A stretch of 64,000 nucleotides of DNA, taken from Saccharopolyspora oryzae (GTDB lineage: Bacteria > Actinomycetota > Actinomycetes > Mycobacteriales > Pseudonocardiaceae). The notes under the pieces are model-generated. The model saw only the letters and a list, made by a program, of their open reading frames with translations. It did not search any database and was not told the DNA's origin. The stretch covers positions 41,668 through 105,667 of the forward strand of contig NZ_JAQGLA010000017.1 of assembly GCF_027853915.1 (NCBI RefSeq). Direction: 5' to 3'. The stretch's first letter is position 1; each line of letters begins with the position of its first letter. A program made the position numbers and the translations under genes. Below, piece by piece: positions 1 through 8,835 of this stretch.

Positions 1-367
1 GCCCGGCCATCATCGCGGCCTCGCTCGATCCGGTGGTGGCCGAACCCACTACGCCGTTCGGGTCGCCGCCCCAGAGATGGCCGAGCATGCGCACGCATTC
101 CCGCACCAGCTCGTCCACGCCCGGGTACTGCTCGCGGTCGGCGAGGTTGCGGTTCAGGTAGGCGTTGTGCAGGCGCTGCGCTTCGGGTTCGAAGGACGTG
201 GTCAGGAAGGTCGCGAGGTTGCGCACGGGTTCGGTGTCGTCGCGCAACCTGAGCCGCACGGCCGCTGCCGCTGCGGCGGGATCGGCGCCGTATTCGGGAA
301 TTCCGCCCGGTGATCCGGACGGCCGAGGCCGTGCGGAACCCTCCTTCGTGCCTGACGGGACTGGCAT
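1..367 (-). CDS. Glutamate decarboxylase, N-terminal part (gene runs off the window start)
   Basis: PLP-dependent decarboxylase that converts glutamate to GABA and CO2 in the cytoplasm. Only about 122 codons are present; the PLP lysine lies outside. The visible part matches the GAD N-terminus: an arm carrying NLATFLTTSFEPEAQRL (about residues 48-64), then NLADREQYPG, then MLGHLWGG and VGSATTGSSEAAMMAG (about residues 106-121), the family's substrate/PLP-proximal block. The start is ATG at 367 with an AGGGGGA ribosome site just upstream. It is divergent from the LuxR-type gene at 653. Family assignment is from recognised conserved blocks; activity cannot be judged from the fragment. Confidence 0.85.
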   Translation of the reverse strand, partial: MPVPSGTKEGSARPRPSGSPGGIPEYGADPAAAAAAVRLRLRDDTEPVRNLATFLTTSFEPEAQRLHNAYLNRNLADREQYPGVDELVRECVRMLGHLWGGDPNGVVGSATTGSSEAAMMAG

Positions 368-652
368 CTTCGTTGTTCCCCCTGTTCAAGATCGTGCTGC
401 GAGGCCGACGTCCGCGAACTTACGGTCGGCCGGAGATCGAGACCATGAACAATTCGGCCCAGTGCTTCCGGACGGGGGTACCGGTTCGAGCACGCGCTGG
501 GCTGTTCGCGTCAATCTGCTCGGCATTCGAGGGAACGGGGGCGACTCAGGGCAACGTTCTGGTCCGTGCGGACGAAACTCTGGTCATCAGCACGGATTCG
601 CTTCGCTGGGTGCGGGGGCACCAGCGATCACACGCACAGGTGGAGGAGCTTG

Positions 653-1027
653 ATGGCCCTCACGTACGATCAGGCGCTGGATCGGGCGATGGTCGCCCTG
701 CTGCTGGAGGCCGTCGAGCACTCCCGCGCACTGCGCCACGTCCTGGAACAAGTTGGGCAGCTGGTGGCATTCCGCGTCCAACTCCACCAGTCCGGCGCAG
801 TGCCCGGACCGAACGGCGCACCTCAGGGGGAACAGCTGCCCGCGCTGACCAAGCGCGAGCACGAAGTGATGGGCTACCTCGTCCGCGGTGGCTCGAACCG
901 GGAAATCGCCAAGGCCATGGGAATTTCGGAACGCACGGTGAAGAACCACATGCGCAACATCTTCACCAAGCTCGGGGTCGCCGACCGAACCTCAGCCGCG
1001 GTGAAAGCTTTGGAGAGCAGGCGATGA
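653..1027 (+). CDS. Short LuxR/GerE-type HTH transcriptional regulator
   Basis: 124-residue DNA-binding protein. Residues from about 63 to the end form a GerE-type helix-turn-helix, with LTKREHEVMGYL, the recognition segment SNREIAKAMGISERTVKNH and a terminal IFTKLGVADRTSA. The N-terminal 60 residues are a short, probably helical region, not a phospho-receiver domain, so it is not a classical two-component response regulator. ATG at 653 is preferred over upstream starts because GGAGGAG lies 6-11 bases before it. The gene is convergent with the MFS transporter (25-base gap) and divergent from the glutamate decarboxylase gene, which is its most obvious candidate target; that link is inference. 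Confidence 0.8.
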   Translation: MALTYDQALDRAMVALLLEAVEHSRALRHVLEQVGQLVAFRVQLHQSGAVPGPNGAPQGEQLPALTKREHEVMGYLVRGGSNREIAKAMGISERTVKNHMRNIFTKLGVADRTSAAVKALESRR

Positions 1028-1052
1028 TCGGCAGACGGAGCACAGTGGACAG

Positions 1053-2330
1053 TCAGCGGATTCCGGTGTTGCGCCGGATGACCAGGAGGCTGAGCAGGCT
1101 GGCAGCGGCCGCGAACATCAGGTAGAAGCTCGGCGCCAGGTTGCTGCCGCTCACCCCGATCAGCCAGGTCGAGATGAACGGCGTGAACCCGCCGAAGACG
1201 CTCACCCCGATGTTGTAGCCCACCGACATGCCCGTCGCGCGGGTCTCGGTCGGGAACAGCTCGGCCATCAGCGCCGGCAGCGCCCCGAAGTAGCACGCCT
1301 TGAGCAGCCCGATCACCAGCATCACGCCGACCATGACGCCGAAGCCGGGGAAGGCGACCAGCACGGCGAAGACCGGGTAGATCAGCAGCAGGATCAGCGC
1401 GGCGAACGCGCTCATCAGCCGAACCCGCCCGATCTTGTCCGACAGGTGCCCGGCCAGCGGCGTCACCGCGGTCAGGATCACGCCGGTGACCAGCGTCGCG
1501 GTGAAGCTGGCCGAGGCGGGCAGGCCGAGCTCCTTGATCGCGTAGGTCGGCATGTAGGTGATCGTGTAGTTGAGCACGGTGGACACCAGCAGCGCGCCGA
1601 TCACCAGCAGGACCCGGCCCTTCTGGGTGCGCAGCACGGTGCGGACCGGTGATTTCGGGGCTTCGGCCTGCTCGGCGAACTCCGGCGCTTCGTCGACGAA
1701 CCGGCGGATGTAGTAGCCGACCGGGCCGACCAGCAGCCCGACGGCGAACGGGATCCGCCAGCCCCACGACTGCAGCTGGTCCGGTGGCAGGGTGGTGGTC
1801 AGCAGCACGCCCATCCCGGCCGACACCAGGGTGCTCAGGCCCTGGCTGGCGAACTGCCAGCTGGCCACGAACCCGCGTCGGCCGGGCAGGTGCTCGACCA
1901 TGAACGCGGTGGCGCTGCCGAACTCGCCGCCTGCCGAGAAGCCCTGGATCAACCGGGCCAGCAGGATGCCGATCGGTGCGATCACGCCGATGGCCTCGTA
2001 GGACGGCATCAGGCAGATCATCGCGGTGCCCAGCACCATCAGCCGGATCGACAGCGTCAGCGATGCCTTGCGGCCGGCGCGGTCGGCGTAGGCCCCGAGC
2101 ACGACCGCGCCCACCGGGCGGATCAGGAACGACACGCCGAAGGTGCCCAAGGTCAGCAGCAGGGACACCGTTTCGTCCTGCGCCGGGAAGAACACCTTGG
2201 AGATGACGGTCGCGAAGATCGCGTAGACGGCGATGTCGTACCACTCGAGCGCATTGCCGATCGAGGCCGCTGCGATGATCCGGAACGGATTCCGCTGCTG
2301 CGCCGTCGTCGTCGCGGGGGAGGTGGCCAT
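1053..2330 (-). CDS. MFS transporter, metabolite:H+ symporter (MHS) type
   Basis: 425-residue inner-membrane permease with about 12 hydrophobic segments. The N-terminal block NALEWYDIAVYAIFATVIS and the loop GAYADRAGRKASLTLSI are hallmarks of the MHS (ProP/citrate/shikimate-type) branch of the major facilitator superfamily, which import small organic acids or zwitterions with protons. The start is ATG at 2330; a GTG immediately upstream (2333) is possible, but GGAGC sits better for the ATG. It follows an M20 peptidase gene on the same strand (61-base gap), suggesting that the substrate is a peptide-like or N-acylated compound also handled by that enzyme. The substrate is not readable from sequence. 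A similar pair lies at 35120-37635. Confidence 0.85.
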   Translation of the reverse strand: MATSPATTTAQQRNPFRIIAAASIGNALEWYDIAVYAIFATVISKVFFPAQDETVSLLLTLGTFGVSFLIRPVGAVVLGAYADRAGRKASLTLSIRLMVLGTAMICLMPSYEAIGVIAPIGILLARLIQGFSAGGEFGSATAFMVEHLPGRRGFVASWQFASQGLSTLVSAGMGVLLTTTLPPDQLQSWGWRIPFAVGLLVGPVGYYIRRFVDEAPEFAEQAEAPKSPVRTVLRTQKGRVLLVIGALLVSTVLNYTITYMPTYAIKELGLPASASFTATLVTGVILTAVTPLAGHLSDKIGRVRLMSAFAALILLLIYPVFAVLVAFPGFGVMVGVMLVIGLLKACYFGALPALMAELFPTETRATGMSVGYNIGVSVFGGFTPFISTWLIGVSGSNLAPSFYLMFAAAASLLSLLVIRRNTGIR

Positions 2331-2391
2331 CACGAGCTCCGTTTTTCGTCAGGAGGCGTTCGCCTGCGCGCAGGTCCGAACGTCGAGCGGA

Positions 2392-3771
2392 TCAGCGGTG
2401 GATCTCGGCGAAGTCCCAGAACAGACCGGCCATGATCTGCAGCGCTTCGCGGGACAGCGACCCGAGCACGTGTTCGTCGGGGGCGTGCTGGGCGCAGGCC
2501 GGGTACGAGTGCGGGACCCAGATCGTGGGCAGCCCGAGCACGTCGGCGAAGGCGTCGTTGGGCAGCGTTCCGCCCAGGTTGGGGAGCAGGGCGGGATCGC
2601 CACCGGTGGTGGTGCGCAGCGAGTCGAGGGCCCAGCGCACCCATTCGCTCTCCGGATCGAGGCGGGTGGCGGCCACGCCGCTGCTCACCTCGACCTCGAC
2701 CATCGGGAAGCCGTGCTCGTCGAGGTGTTCGCGCAGGATCCGCTCGGCGTCGCGCCAGTCGGTACCCACCACGAACCGCAGCTGGCAGTGCGCCTCGGCG
2801 CTGCCGGGGATGGCGTTGACCGGCGCGTGCGGAGTTCCCGAGGTGAACGCCAGCACTTCCAGGGTGTTCCAGCCGAAGACCCGTTCGCTCGGGCTCAGGC
2901 CCGGCTCACCCCAGTCGGCGTCGATCTCCGGCGAGCCCGGACCGCCGTCGACCGCGATGTCGGCCAGCGCGGCCCGCACCGACTCCGGGATCGACTCGGG
3001 CCGGAGGCCCTGCACCAACAACGCCCCGCGGGAGTCGACCATGCTGGCCAACGCGTTGGCCAGCACGCTCGCGGGGTTGCGCAGAAGACCACCCCAGTTG
3101 CCCGAGTGGTACGCGCTGTCGCGCAGCCGGACGCGCAGCGAGAAGTTGACGGCTCCCCGCGAACCGAGGAACAGCGTCGGCCGCTGCGCCGCGACGCGGC
3201 AGCCGTCGGAGGCGATCAGCAGATCGGCGCGCAGCTCGTCGGCGAGGTCGGCGCACACTTCGGTCAACCCGGGCGAACCGGTCTCCTCGCCCATGTCGAG
3301 CAGGACCTTCAGGTTGAACCCGAGCTCCCCGCCGCGCGCCGCCAGCACCTGCTCCAGCGCCGCGAGGTTGATGGTGTGCTGTCCCTTGTTGTCCGCCGTG
3401 CCCCGGCCGTACCAGCGGTCGCCCTCGACGGTGATCCGCCACGGGTCGAGTCCGCTGCGCCACTGCGCCTCGTGCCCGCGCACCACGTCGCCGTGCCCGT
3501 AGGTGAGCAGCGTCGGCAGGGAGTCGTCCTCGTGCCGGTGGGCGACGAGGAACGGCCCGCCACCGGGAACCGGGTTGTCGACGATGCGCGCGGTGCACCC
3601 GAGCCGTTCGACGGACGGCGTGATCTCCTCGGCCAGGTACCGGTGCAGCACCTCGGCGCGCTCCGGATCCTGGCTCTCGGTCGGAAAGGCGACACGGCGA
3701 GCGAGGTCGGCGCGGAACTCACCGGAGTCGAAGTACTGCGCAGCACCTTCGACGGCCTGCTTCCGAGACAT
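2392..3771 (-). CDS. M20 family metallopeptidase / dipeptidase
   Basis: 459-residue cytoplasmic zinc hydrolase of the M20/ArgE/DapE/carnosinase group, expected to cut a dipeptide or N-acyl amino acid. The di-metal site is visible: YGHGDVV (His93, Asp95), GRGTADNKG (bridging Asp127) and the catalytic GEETGSPG (Glu162/Glu163). The dimerisation (lid) domain follows, and the C-terminal histidine region is QHAPDEHV. Length is normal. ATG at 3771 has GGGAGGG eight bases upstream. It is the first gene of a two-gene unit with the MHS transporter and is transcribed away from the LysR-type regulator at 3963, the likely controller. The exact substrate is unknown. Confidence 0.88.
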   Translation of the reverse strand: MSRKQAVEGAAQYFDSGEFRADLARRVAFPTESQDPERAEVLHRYLAEEITPSVERLGCTARIVDNPVPGGGPFLVAHRHEDDSLPTLLTYGHGDVVRGHEAQWRSGLDPWRITVEGDRWYGRGTADNKGQHTINLAALEQVLAARGGELGFNLKVLLDMGEETGSPGLTEVCADLADELRADLLIASDGCRVAAQRPTLFLGSRGAVNFSLRVRLRDSAYHSGNWGGLLRNPASVLANALASMVDSRGALLVQGLRPESIPESVRAALADIAVDGGPGSPEIDADWGEPGLSPSERVFGWNTLEVLAFTSGTPHAPVNAIPGSAEAHCQLRFVVGTDWRDAERILREHLDEHGFPMVEVEVSSGVAATRLDPESEWVRWALDSLRTTTGGDPALLPNLGGTLPNDAFADVLGLPTIWVPHSYPACAQHAPDEHVLGSLSREALQIMAGLFWDFAEIHR

Positions 3772-3888
3772 CGCGACGCCCTCCCGGCAACTGCTCGCTC
3801 ACCGCAGGTCTTCCCGCGAAGAGGACCTGATTTCCGCAAACTCAACCAGACGCCCGCACCGGGGAGAAGCAGCAAAAAAGCAAGGCGC

Positions 3889-3907
3889 CGTTGCTCGAAC
3901 AGCAACG
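3889..3907. promoter_or_regulatory. Putative LysR-type operator (inverted repeat in divergent promoter)
   Basis: Perfect 7-base arms CGTTGCT and AGCAACG around five bases. The core TGC-N7-GCA fits the T-N11-A box typical of LysR regulators. It lies 55 bases upstream of the LysR start and within the divergent promoter of the M20/MFS unit, the usual place for an autoregulatory and activating site. Inferred from symmetry and position only. Confidence 0.45.
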
Positions 3908-3962
3908 CCCGGAGCAGGTGGGCTCGGGGCGCGGCCTACTGTCATCCGCCAGGAGGTGTCGG

Positions 3963-4862
3963 ATGCAGACGGGATTGGGATCTCTGCGGTACTTCGCGGA
4001 GGTGGCGCGGACCGGTTCGATCCGCGAGGCGTCCGAGCGGTTGCACGTGGCCACTTCCGCGATCAGCCGCCAGGTGGCGAAGCTGGAGCACGAGGCGGGC
4101 GTACCGCTGTTCGAGCGGCAGCCGCGCGGCATGGTGCTGACCGCGGCCGGTGAGGTGCTCGCGGCTTATGCCAGGCGGCGGATGCGGGAAGAGGAGCAGG
4201 TGCTCGACGAGATGCGGGAACTGCACGCCGGGCAGCGCCGCACGGTGGATGTCGCGAGCTCGGAGGGTTTCGCGCAGGACGTGCTGCCGGAGGCGATGGC
4301 GTCGTTCCGGGCGCAGCACCCCGGCGTCCGGTTCCGCCTGCACGTCACCACTCCGGCCGCGGCGACCCGGCAGGTCGTCGAGGGCGCGGCGGACCTGGCG
4401 GTCACCTTCAGCACCGCACCGGAGCAGGGGATCCGGGTCGAGCACTCCGAGCGCCACGAGATCCGGGCGCTGGTGCGGGCCGACCACCCGCTGGCCGAGC
4501 GCGCCGAGGCGGAGCTGGCCGATCTGCTGCCGTACCCGCTGGCCCTGATGGAGGAGGGCACCACGCTGCGGCAGCTGTTCGACATCTGCTGCAGCATGGA
4601 AGGCCTGCAGTTCGACCCGGTCTTCGTCAGCAACCACTCCATCGCCCTGCACAGCTTCGCCCGGCTGTCGGGTGGTGTGACCCTGACCGGCAGGCTCAGC
4701 GTCCGCCGCCGCCTCGACCAGGAAGGCCTGGTGGCGATCCCGCTGACCAACCCGGAGCTGCTCCAGCGGAACCTCCAGATCCAGACGATGGCGCAGCGTC
4801 GCCTCCCGGCCCCGGTGCGCGACTTCGTCGACCACCTGATCGGAACCATCCGCGACGACTGA
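3963..4862 (+). CDS. LysR-type transcriptional regulator
   Basis: 299-residue regulator with an N-terminal winged helix-turn-helix (about residues 5-64, including SIREASERLHVATSAISRQV and PLFERQPRGMVLTAAGE) and a periplasmic-binding-like effector domain (about 90-295). ATG at 3963 has a strong AGGAGGTG site. It is divergent from the M20 peptidase/MHS transporter unit, so it probably controls uptake and hydrolysis of that unit's substrate. A symmetrical T-N11-A element lies between the two. It is convergent with the PIG-L gene with only seven bases between them. Confidence 0.9.
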   Translation: MQTGLGSLRYFAEVARTGSIREASERLHVATSAISRQVAKLEHEAGVPLFERQPRGMVLTAAGEVLAAYARRRMREEEQVLDEMRELHAGQRRTVDVASSEGFAQDVLPEAMASFRAQHPGVRFRLHVTTPAAATRQVVEGAADLAVTFSTAPEQGIRVEHSERHEIRALVRADHPLAERAEAELADLLPYPLALMEEGTTLRQLFDICCSMEGLQFDPVFVSNHSIALHSFARLSGGVTLTGRLSVRRRLDQEGLVAIPLTNPELLQRNLQIQTMAQRRLPAPVRDFVDHLIGTIRDD

Positions 4863-4869
4863 TCCGCGG

Positions 4870-7236
4870 TCAGGAGTGGTCGACCTCGGCGGTGGATGCT
4901 GCGGTGGTGCCCTGCGGGGTGGCGAATCCGACCAGGACTTTCGCCGGAGTGCCTGCGGGGATCGGGATCGGCACGTCGCGCTCGCCGTGGCCGTCCACGT
5001 CGAGTTGCCGGTCCGCGAGGACCGCGTTGGTCGCGTCGACAACGAACAGGTGGGCTCTGCCCGGGCCGTTCACGTCGAGGCGGGTGTGGACCACGCCTCG
5101 CTGGGTTCGGGCATCCGTGATCCGAGCGGCTGAGTCGCCGGCCGGAGGAGCGGAACCCAGCGAGGTCGCGAGCCGTGCTGCTTGGGCGATGCTCTGCGGT
5201 GAGTCCACAGAGGACGCCGCGTCGAGCGGGAGCACCGGGGCAGGGGACGGCGTCGGTTGTTCCGGCGGGCGGTCCTGGAGGGTTGCGCGGCCCCAGCGGT
5301 ACGGATCGCCTTGGACGCCCGCCCAGGTGGACCAGCCGATGCGGGACTGGCCGGTCAGGTCCTGGGTGTCGGAGTCGTAGACCAGGACGTTCAGGCCGAG
5401 CTGGCGGGGATCGACCGAACCTGGCAGCGCGTGCAGCGGGATGGCGAGCTCGACGGTGTAGCCGCCTTCGCGGACCTTGGACGACAGCTGGACGCCGGGA
5501 GCGGTTTCCGCACCCGGGCCCTGGTGGTTGTCGGCGTCCCGCGCGAAGCAGGGCGTGCCGGTGGTGGTGGTCGGGAGCGCTGCGAGCTTGAACGTGCTGG
5601 CGGTGTTCTCCGAATCCGCCTTCGGATCGATGGTGATCTCCACGGCGTCCGTGCGCCAGTGGCGCTTGCAGTCGTCGGGAGCCAGGAGCGCGCCCTGCCG
5701 GTCGTCCACGACGTCGACCAGGGCGTGCAAGGTGTCGCCGTGCCACGAGAACCTCGCGGTGGCAGCGCAGTCCGGGGCGGAGCACTGGTCGCCCTCCCAG
5801 AGCGCCGATGCGTCGAGAGGGGCGCCCGGGTACTCCTGCGGGCCGGCTTCACCGTCCACCACCGGTGGTGCTTCGGCCTGCTGGATGGTCGTGGTCGGTA
5901 CCAGTTCCAGCGCCGCAGTGCTCTCGCGGGTCGCGCCATCGTCAGTGCGGGTGATCAGGGTGTAGGGGTGGTCGCCGCCCTGCATTCCGGTGGGCATGTG
6001 CGAGTCGGCGCTGCGGACCGTGAAGGTGAGCAATTCCGTTGCGCCGGGCGCGATTTCAGCGAACCGCTGCACGGAGTTCGACACCTCGAACCCCCGAGGT
6101 GGCACGAACTCCACAGAACCGGAGCTGGGTTGTGCGCTGTAGTTGTGCACGACCACTCGAACGTCCTGGGCGCCCAGCTTCGGCATTGTCCGAACTGGGG
6201 GAACCTGGTTGCGCAGCAAGGGAAATCCAGCATCTTCGGTCCACTGCTGGAACTCCGCGACGCCTGGCAGCGGGGCTTGCTCCGCGACGACGCCGGTGTC
6301 CCCGCGACCACGAGGAGCCTCGGCCGGTGAACCTCCGGGAATGGGCAGCAGCGCGCCGAGCAGTGGTGCGTCCGCGCCGCGTGCGCCCGGCGCGTGAGGT
6401 GCGCGGTTGGCGAGCTCGGTCAGGTGGTCGCAGCCGATCTGCGCGGGATCGTCCGGGATGTCCGGCCGGGACACCCAGCCCTGGGTCTTGTACTCGCGTT
6501 CGGCGATGCGCTCCCGCTGCTCCCAGTTGATGCCGCCGCCGAGGCCGTGGACGTAGTACTGCGGCCCGGGTGAATCCGGCGGGGTGGTGCGCTGCTCGCA
6601 CTCCGGCCCGCGGACCTCCTCCTCCGGCCCGGCCGCGTTGGACAGCACCCGCCGAACCGACCAGGGCGCGAGACCTTCGCGCTGGATCTGCTCGGGGAAC
6701 GCCGCCGGATCAGCAGCCCGGCGGTAGGCCTCGAGCGCGAGTCGAGCGGCGTACTGGTGGTTGCCGTGGTTGCCCGGCGCGGGTGAGGGATCCATGGTGA
6801 CCACGACTTCGGGCCGGGTCTGCCGCACGACCCGGACGAGCTTCGCCAGCACGTCGTCGTGCTTCCAGGCCTGCTCGGTCAGCGGTGCGCTCACCGTGTA
6901 GTAGAGATCCGGCTCGTCGAGGTTGTGGACGTCGGTGACGCCGAGCGCGCCAACGGCTCGGCGCTCCTCGCCTTCGCGCAGCAGTCCCAGCGCTGGGCCC
7001 TCCTCCGGCCCCACGGCGTTTCCGCCGCCCTCGCCGCGGGTGATGGTCACGACGCCGGTGCGGATCTGGTGGTCGTGCCGCCAACGCCCGAACGTCGACA
7101 ACGACGAGGCTTCGTCGTCGGGGTGCGCGCCGACGAAGAGCACGTCCACGTCCCGATCCGGACCCGCGGCGGCCGGGAGCCCCGCACCCAGCACTGCCAC
7201 CAGCGCGACGACCGAACCAACACGAACCGCAGGCAC
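4870..7236 (-). CDS. Secreted PIG-L family deacetylase with NEW3-like and CBM9-like domains
   Basis: 788-residue exported protein. A signal peptide (about residues 1-24, ending PAAA) precedes a PIG-L/LmbE metal-dependent N-deacetylase domain (about 30-290) with AHPDDE at 37-42 and the later histidine motif NHGNHQYAAR. An NEW3-type beta domain follows (about 345-450), then a CBM9/DOMON-like sugar-binding domain (about 470-660; DAVEITIDPKADSENTAS), and a short C-terminal beta region. Known PIG-L enzymes remove acetyl from GlcNAc-type sugars; here the extra modules suggest an extracellular polysaccharide or glycoconjugate target (inference). GTG start at 7236 has GAGGGGTG upstream. A longer paralogue with the same domain order lies at 45864-48548. 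It is divergent from the Crp-type regulator. Confidence 0.85.
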   Translation of the reverse strand: MPAVRVGSVVALVAVLGAGLPAAAGPDRDVDVLFVGAHPDDEASSLSTFGRWRHDHQIRTGVVTITRGEGGGNAVGPEEGPALGLLREGEERRAVGALGVTDVHNLDEPDLYYTVSAPLTEQAWKHDDVLAKLVRVVRQTRPEVVVTMDPSPAPGNHGNHQYAARLALEAYRRAADPAAFPEQIQREGLAPWSVRRVLSNAAGPEEEVRGPECEQRTTPPDSPGPQYYVHGLGGGINWEQRERIAEREYKTQGWVSRPDIPDDPAQIGCDHLTELANRAPHAPGARGADAPLLGALLPIPGGSPAEAPRGRGDTGVVAEQAPLPGVAEFQQWTEDAGFPLLRNQVPPVRTMPKLGAQDVRVVVHNYSAQPSSGSVEFVPPRGFEVSNSVQRFAEIAPGATELLTFTVRSADSHMPTGMQGGDHPYTLITRTDDGATRESTAALELVPTTTIQQAEAPPVVDGEAGPQEYPGAPLDASALWEGDQCSAPDCAATARFSWHGDTLHALVDVVDDRQGALLAPDDCKRHWRTDAVEITIDPKADSENTASTFKLAALPTTTTGTPCFARDADNHQGPGAETAPGVQLSSKVREGGYTVELAIPLHALPGSVDPRQLGLNVLVYDSDTQDLTGQSRIGWSTWAGVQGDPYRWGRATLQDRPPEQPTPSPAPVLPLDAASSVDSPQSIAQAARLATSLGSAPPAGDSAARITDARTQRGVVHTRLDVNGPGRAHLFVVDATNAVLADRQLDVDGHGERDVPIPIPAGTPAKVLVGFATPQGTTAASTAEVDHS

Positions 7237-7462
7237 CGGAACACCCCTCAGCCGAGACGATCAAGCACGACCGAGCGTGGCACGACTCCGATCACCGCGC
7301 TCCCGGGAATGCGGTGAAGCACTCCGGAATTCGCCACCATCGATAAGTTCAGTGTTGAATGAAATCAATTCCCGGCAGACCGGAACGCCGCCATCCGGCT
7401 GACCGCCACCCGGCATTCCGAGGACGGCGTTCGGACGGTTGTCGGACCGCCCGAGGCTCGGC

Positions 7463-8200
7463 ATGCTGTCGATGTCGAGATCACATCGCGACCCGGGGGT
7501 GGGCATGGGCGGCACCCACGCCGACTCCCGGCGGAGCCCGTTCGACGGCACGTTCTGGGCGATGCTGGCCCCGCTGGAGCGGGAGCTGGTGCTGCAGGCC
7601 GGTGCGGTGCGCCGGTTCGAGCCGGGCGAATCCCTGGGCCGCCAGGGTGATTCGTCCCAGCACGTGTACGTGCTGCTGGTGGGCAGTATCGAGATCGTCA
7701 CGGACGTCAGCACCGGCTACGAAGGCGTGCTCGCCGTCCGGGGGTCGGGCGACGTCGTGGGCGAGCTCGCCGCGGTGGACGGCAGACCGCGCTCGGCGAC
7801 GATGCGCGCGCTCGAACGGGTCGAGGCGATCGTCGTCCCGTCCGAGCGGTTCGCCGCGCTGTGCCGATCTCGACCAGAGCTCTCCTGGGTGCTGCTGCAC
7901 GTGGTCGTCGGCCGGCTGCGGGAGCTCAGCCGGCAGCGCGCGGACGACGGCGGTCGACCCGTCGCGCAGCGGCTCGCCGTCCTGCTCATCGAGCTCGCCG
8001 GGCGCTACGGGGTGGCGGTGGGGGAGACCGTCATGATCGCCATCCCCATCACGCAGAAGAGCATGGCCGGCCTGATCTCGGCGTCCCGGGAGTCGGTCGT
8101 GCGCGCACTGGCCGAACTGCGGCGCCAGCGCCTGATCGCGACGGCCCGCCGCCGGGTGACGATCCTGCGGCTGGACGCCCTCGAAGAGCTGGCCTCCTGA
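7463..8200 (+). CDS. Crp/Fnr-family transcriptional regulator
   Basis: About 245 residues. A cyclic-nucleotide-binding-type beta-roll fills the N-terminal half (about 40-145; FEPGESLGRQGDSSQHVYVL, GDVVGELAAVDGRPRSATM), followed by a dimerisation helix and a Crp-type winged HTH (about 180-245; ITQKSMAGLISASRESVVRAL). The PRSAT phosphate-binding-cassette segment is present, so it may sense cAMP or a similar ligand. The start is uncertain: ATG 7463 is used, but ATG 7505, just after GGGGGTG, is also reasonable since homology begins only after it. It is divergent from the secreted PIG-L gene, which may be a target. Confidence 0.85.
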   Translation: MLSMSRSHRDPGVGMGGTHADSRRSPFDGTFWAMLAPLERELVLQAGAVRRFEPGESLGRQGDSSQHVYVLLVGSIEIVTDVSTGYEGVLAVRGSGDVVGELAAVDGRPRSATMRALERVEAIVVPSERFAALCRSRPELSWVLLHVVVGRLRELSRQRADDGGRPVAQRLAVLLIELAGRYGVAVGETVMIAIPITQKSMAGLISASRESVVRALAELRRQRLIATARRRVTILRLDALEELAS

Positions 8201-8289
8201 TCGGGCCGAATGAGTCACGTGACGCACTGCGCGGCGCCGGAGTGCCGTACATGTCATTCATCGCCCGTTTTCGGAGGAGGTTGACGAAC

Positions 8290-8559
8290 ATGACGAAAAC
8301 CAGTTCGCCGCAGCGAGTTCGCGCAGGCGCTCCCGGGACGATGCCCATGCGGACCGCGGTGTCGCCGGAACGCCCCGTTCGGTGGTGGGACCGGCCGATG
8401 CTGCTGTGCAGCGCCCTGTTCACCGTCATCCAGGTGTGGGCCCTGATCGTCGTGCTGATCTCGGTCCAGCCGGAAGGCGTGGTCCGGGTGGCTCTAGCCA
8501 GCGTGATGGCGGCCGCCGTCATGGCGGTCGTGTCGGCCTGGGGGCGGGCGCGTACTTAG
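8290..8559 (+). CDS. Small two-TM membrane protein of unknown function
   Basis: 89 residues with a charged N-terminal tail (about 1-40) and two hydrophobic helices (about 48-66 and 72-88). No family is recognised. ATG at 8290 was chosen over in-frame ATG 8251 because an excellent GGAGGAGG lies nine bases before it. It follows the Crp-type regulator by 89 bases on the same strand and may be co-transcribed. Confidence 0.6.
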   Translation: MTKTSSPQRVRAGAPGTMPMRTAVSPERPVRWWDRPMLLCSALFTVIQVWALIVVLISVQPEGVVRVALASVMAAAVMAVVSAWGRART

Positions 8560-8835
8560 CCGCTGGATCCGAGGGGTGTTCAGCGGGAACAGCGCCCGGT
8601 GGGCGGGAAGCAGCGGGTGCGTCCGCGCTGCTCCCGCCCACGTTCGCGCGGACGGCCGCGCTCGGAGCCGTCATCAGGACGAAGATCGAACGGGTCACTC
8701 GGGAGGTGCGTGTCGCGTACAGTACCTCCGGGATGCCGGGTGACAGCGGTGCGATGTCCCGGGTCAGCCCGCCGATGACGACGGCGGGCCGCGGCGGGGC
8801 GGCGTGCGGGTATCGCGGTGCTGGGAGGGGGTCTC

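Noticed and set aside
2233..4140. 635-codon plus-strand open frame
   Set aside because: Antisense to the M20 peptidase; no ribosome site or domain.
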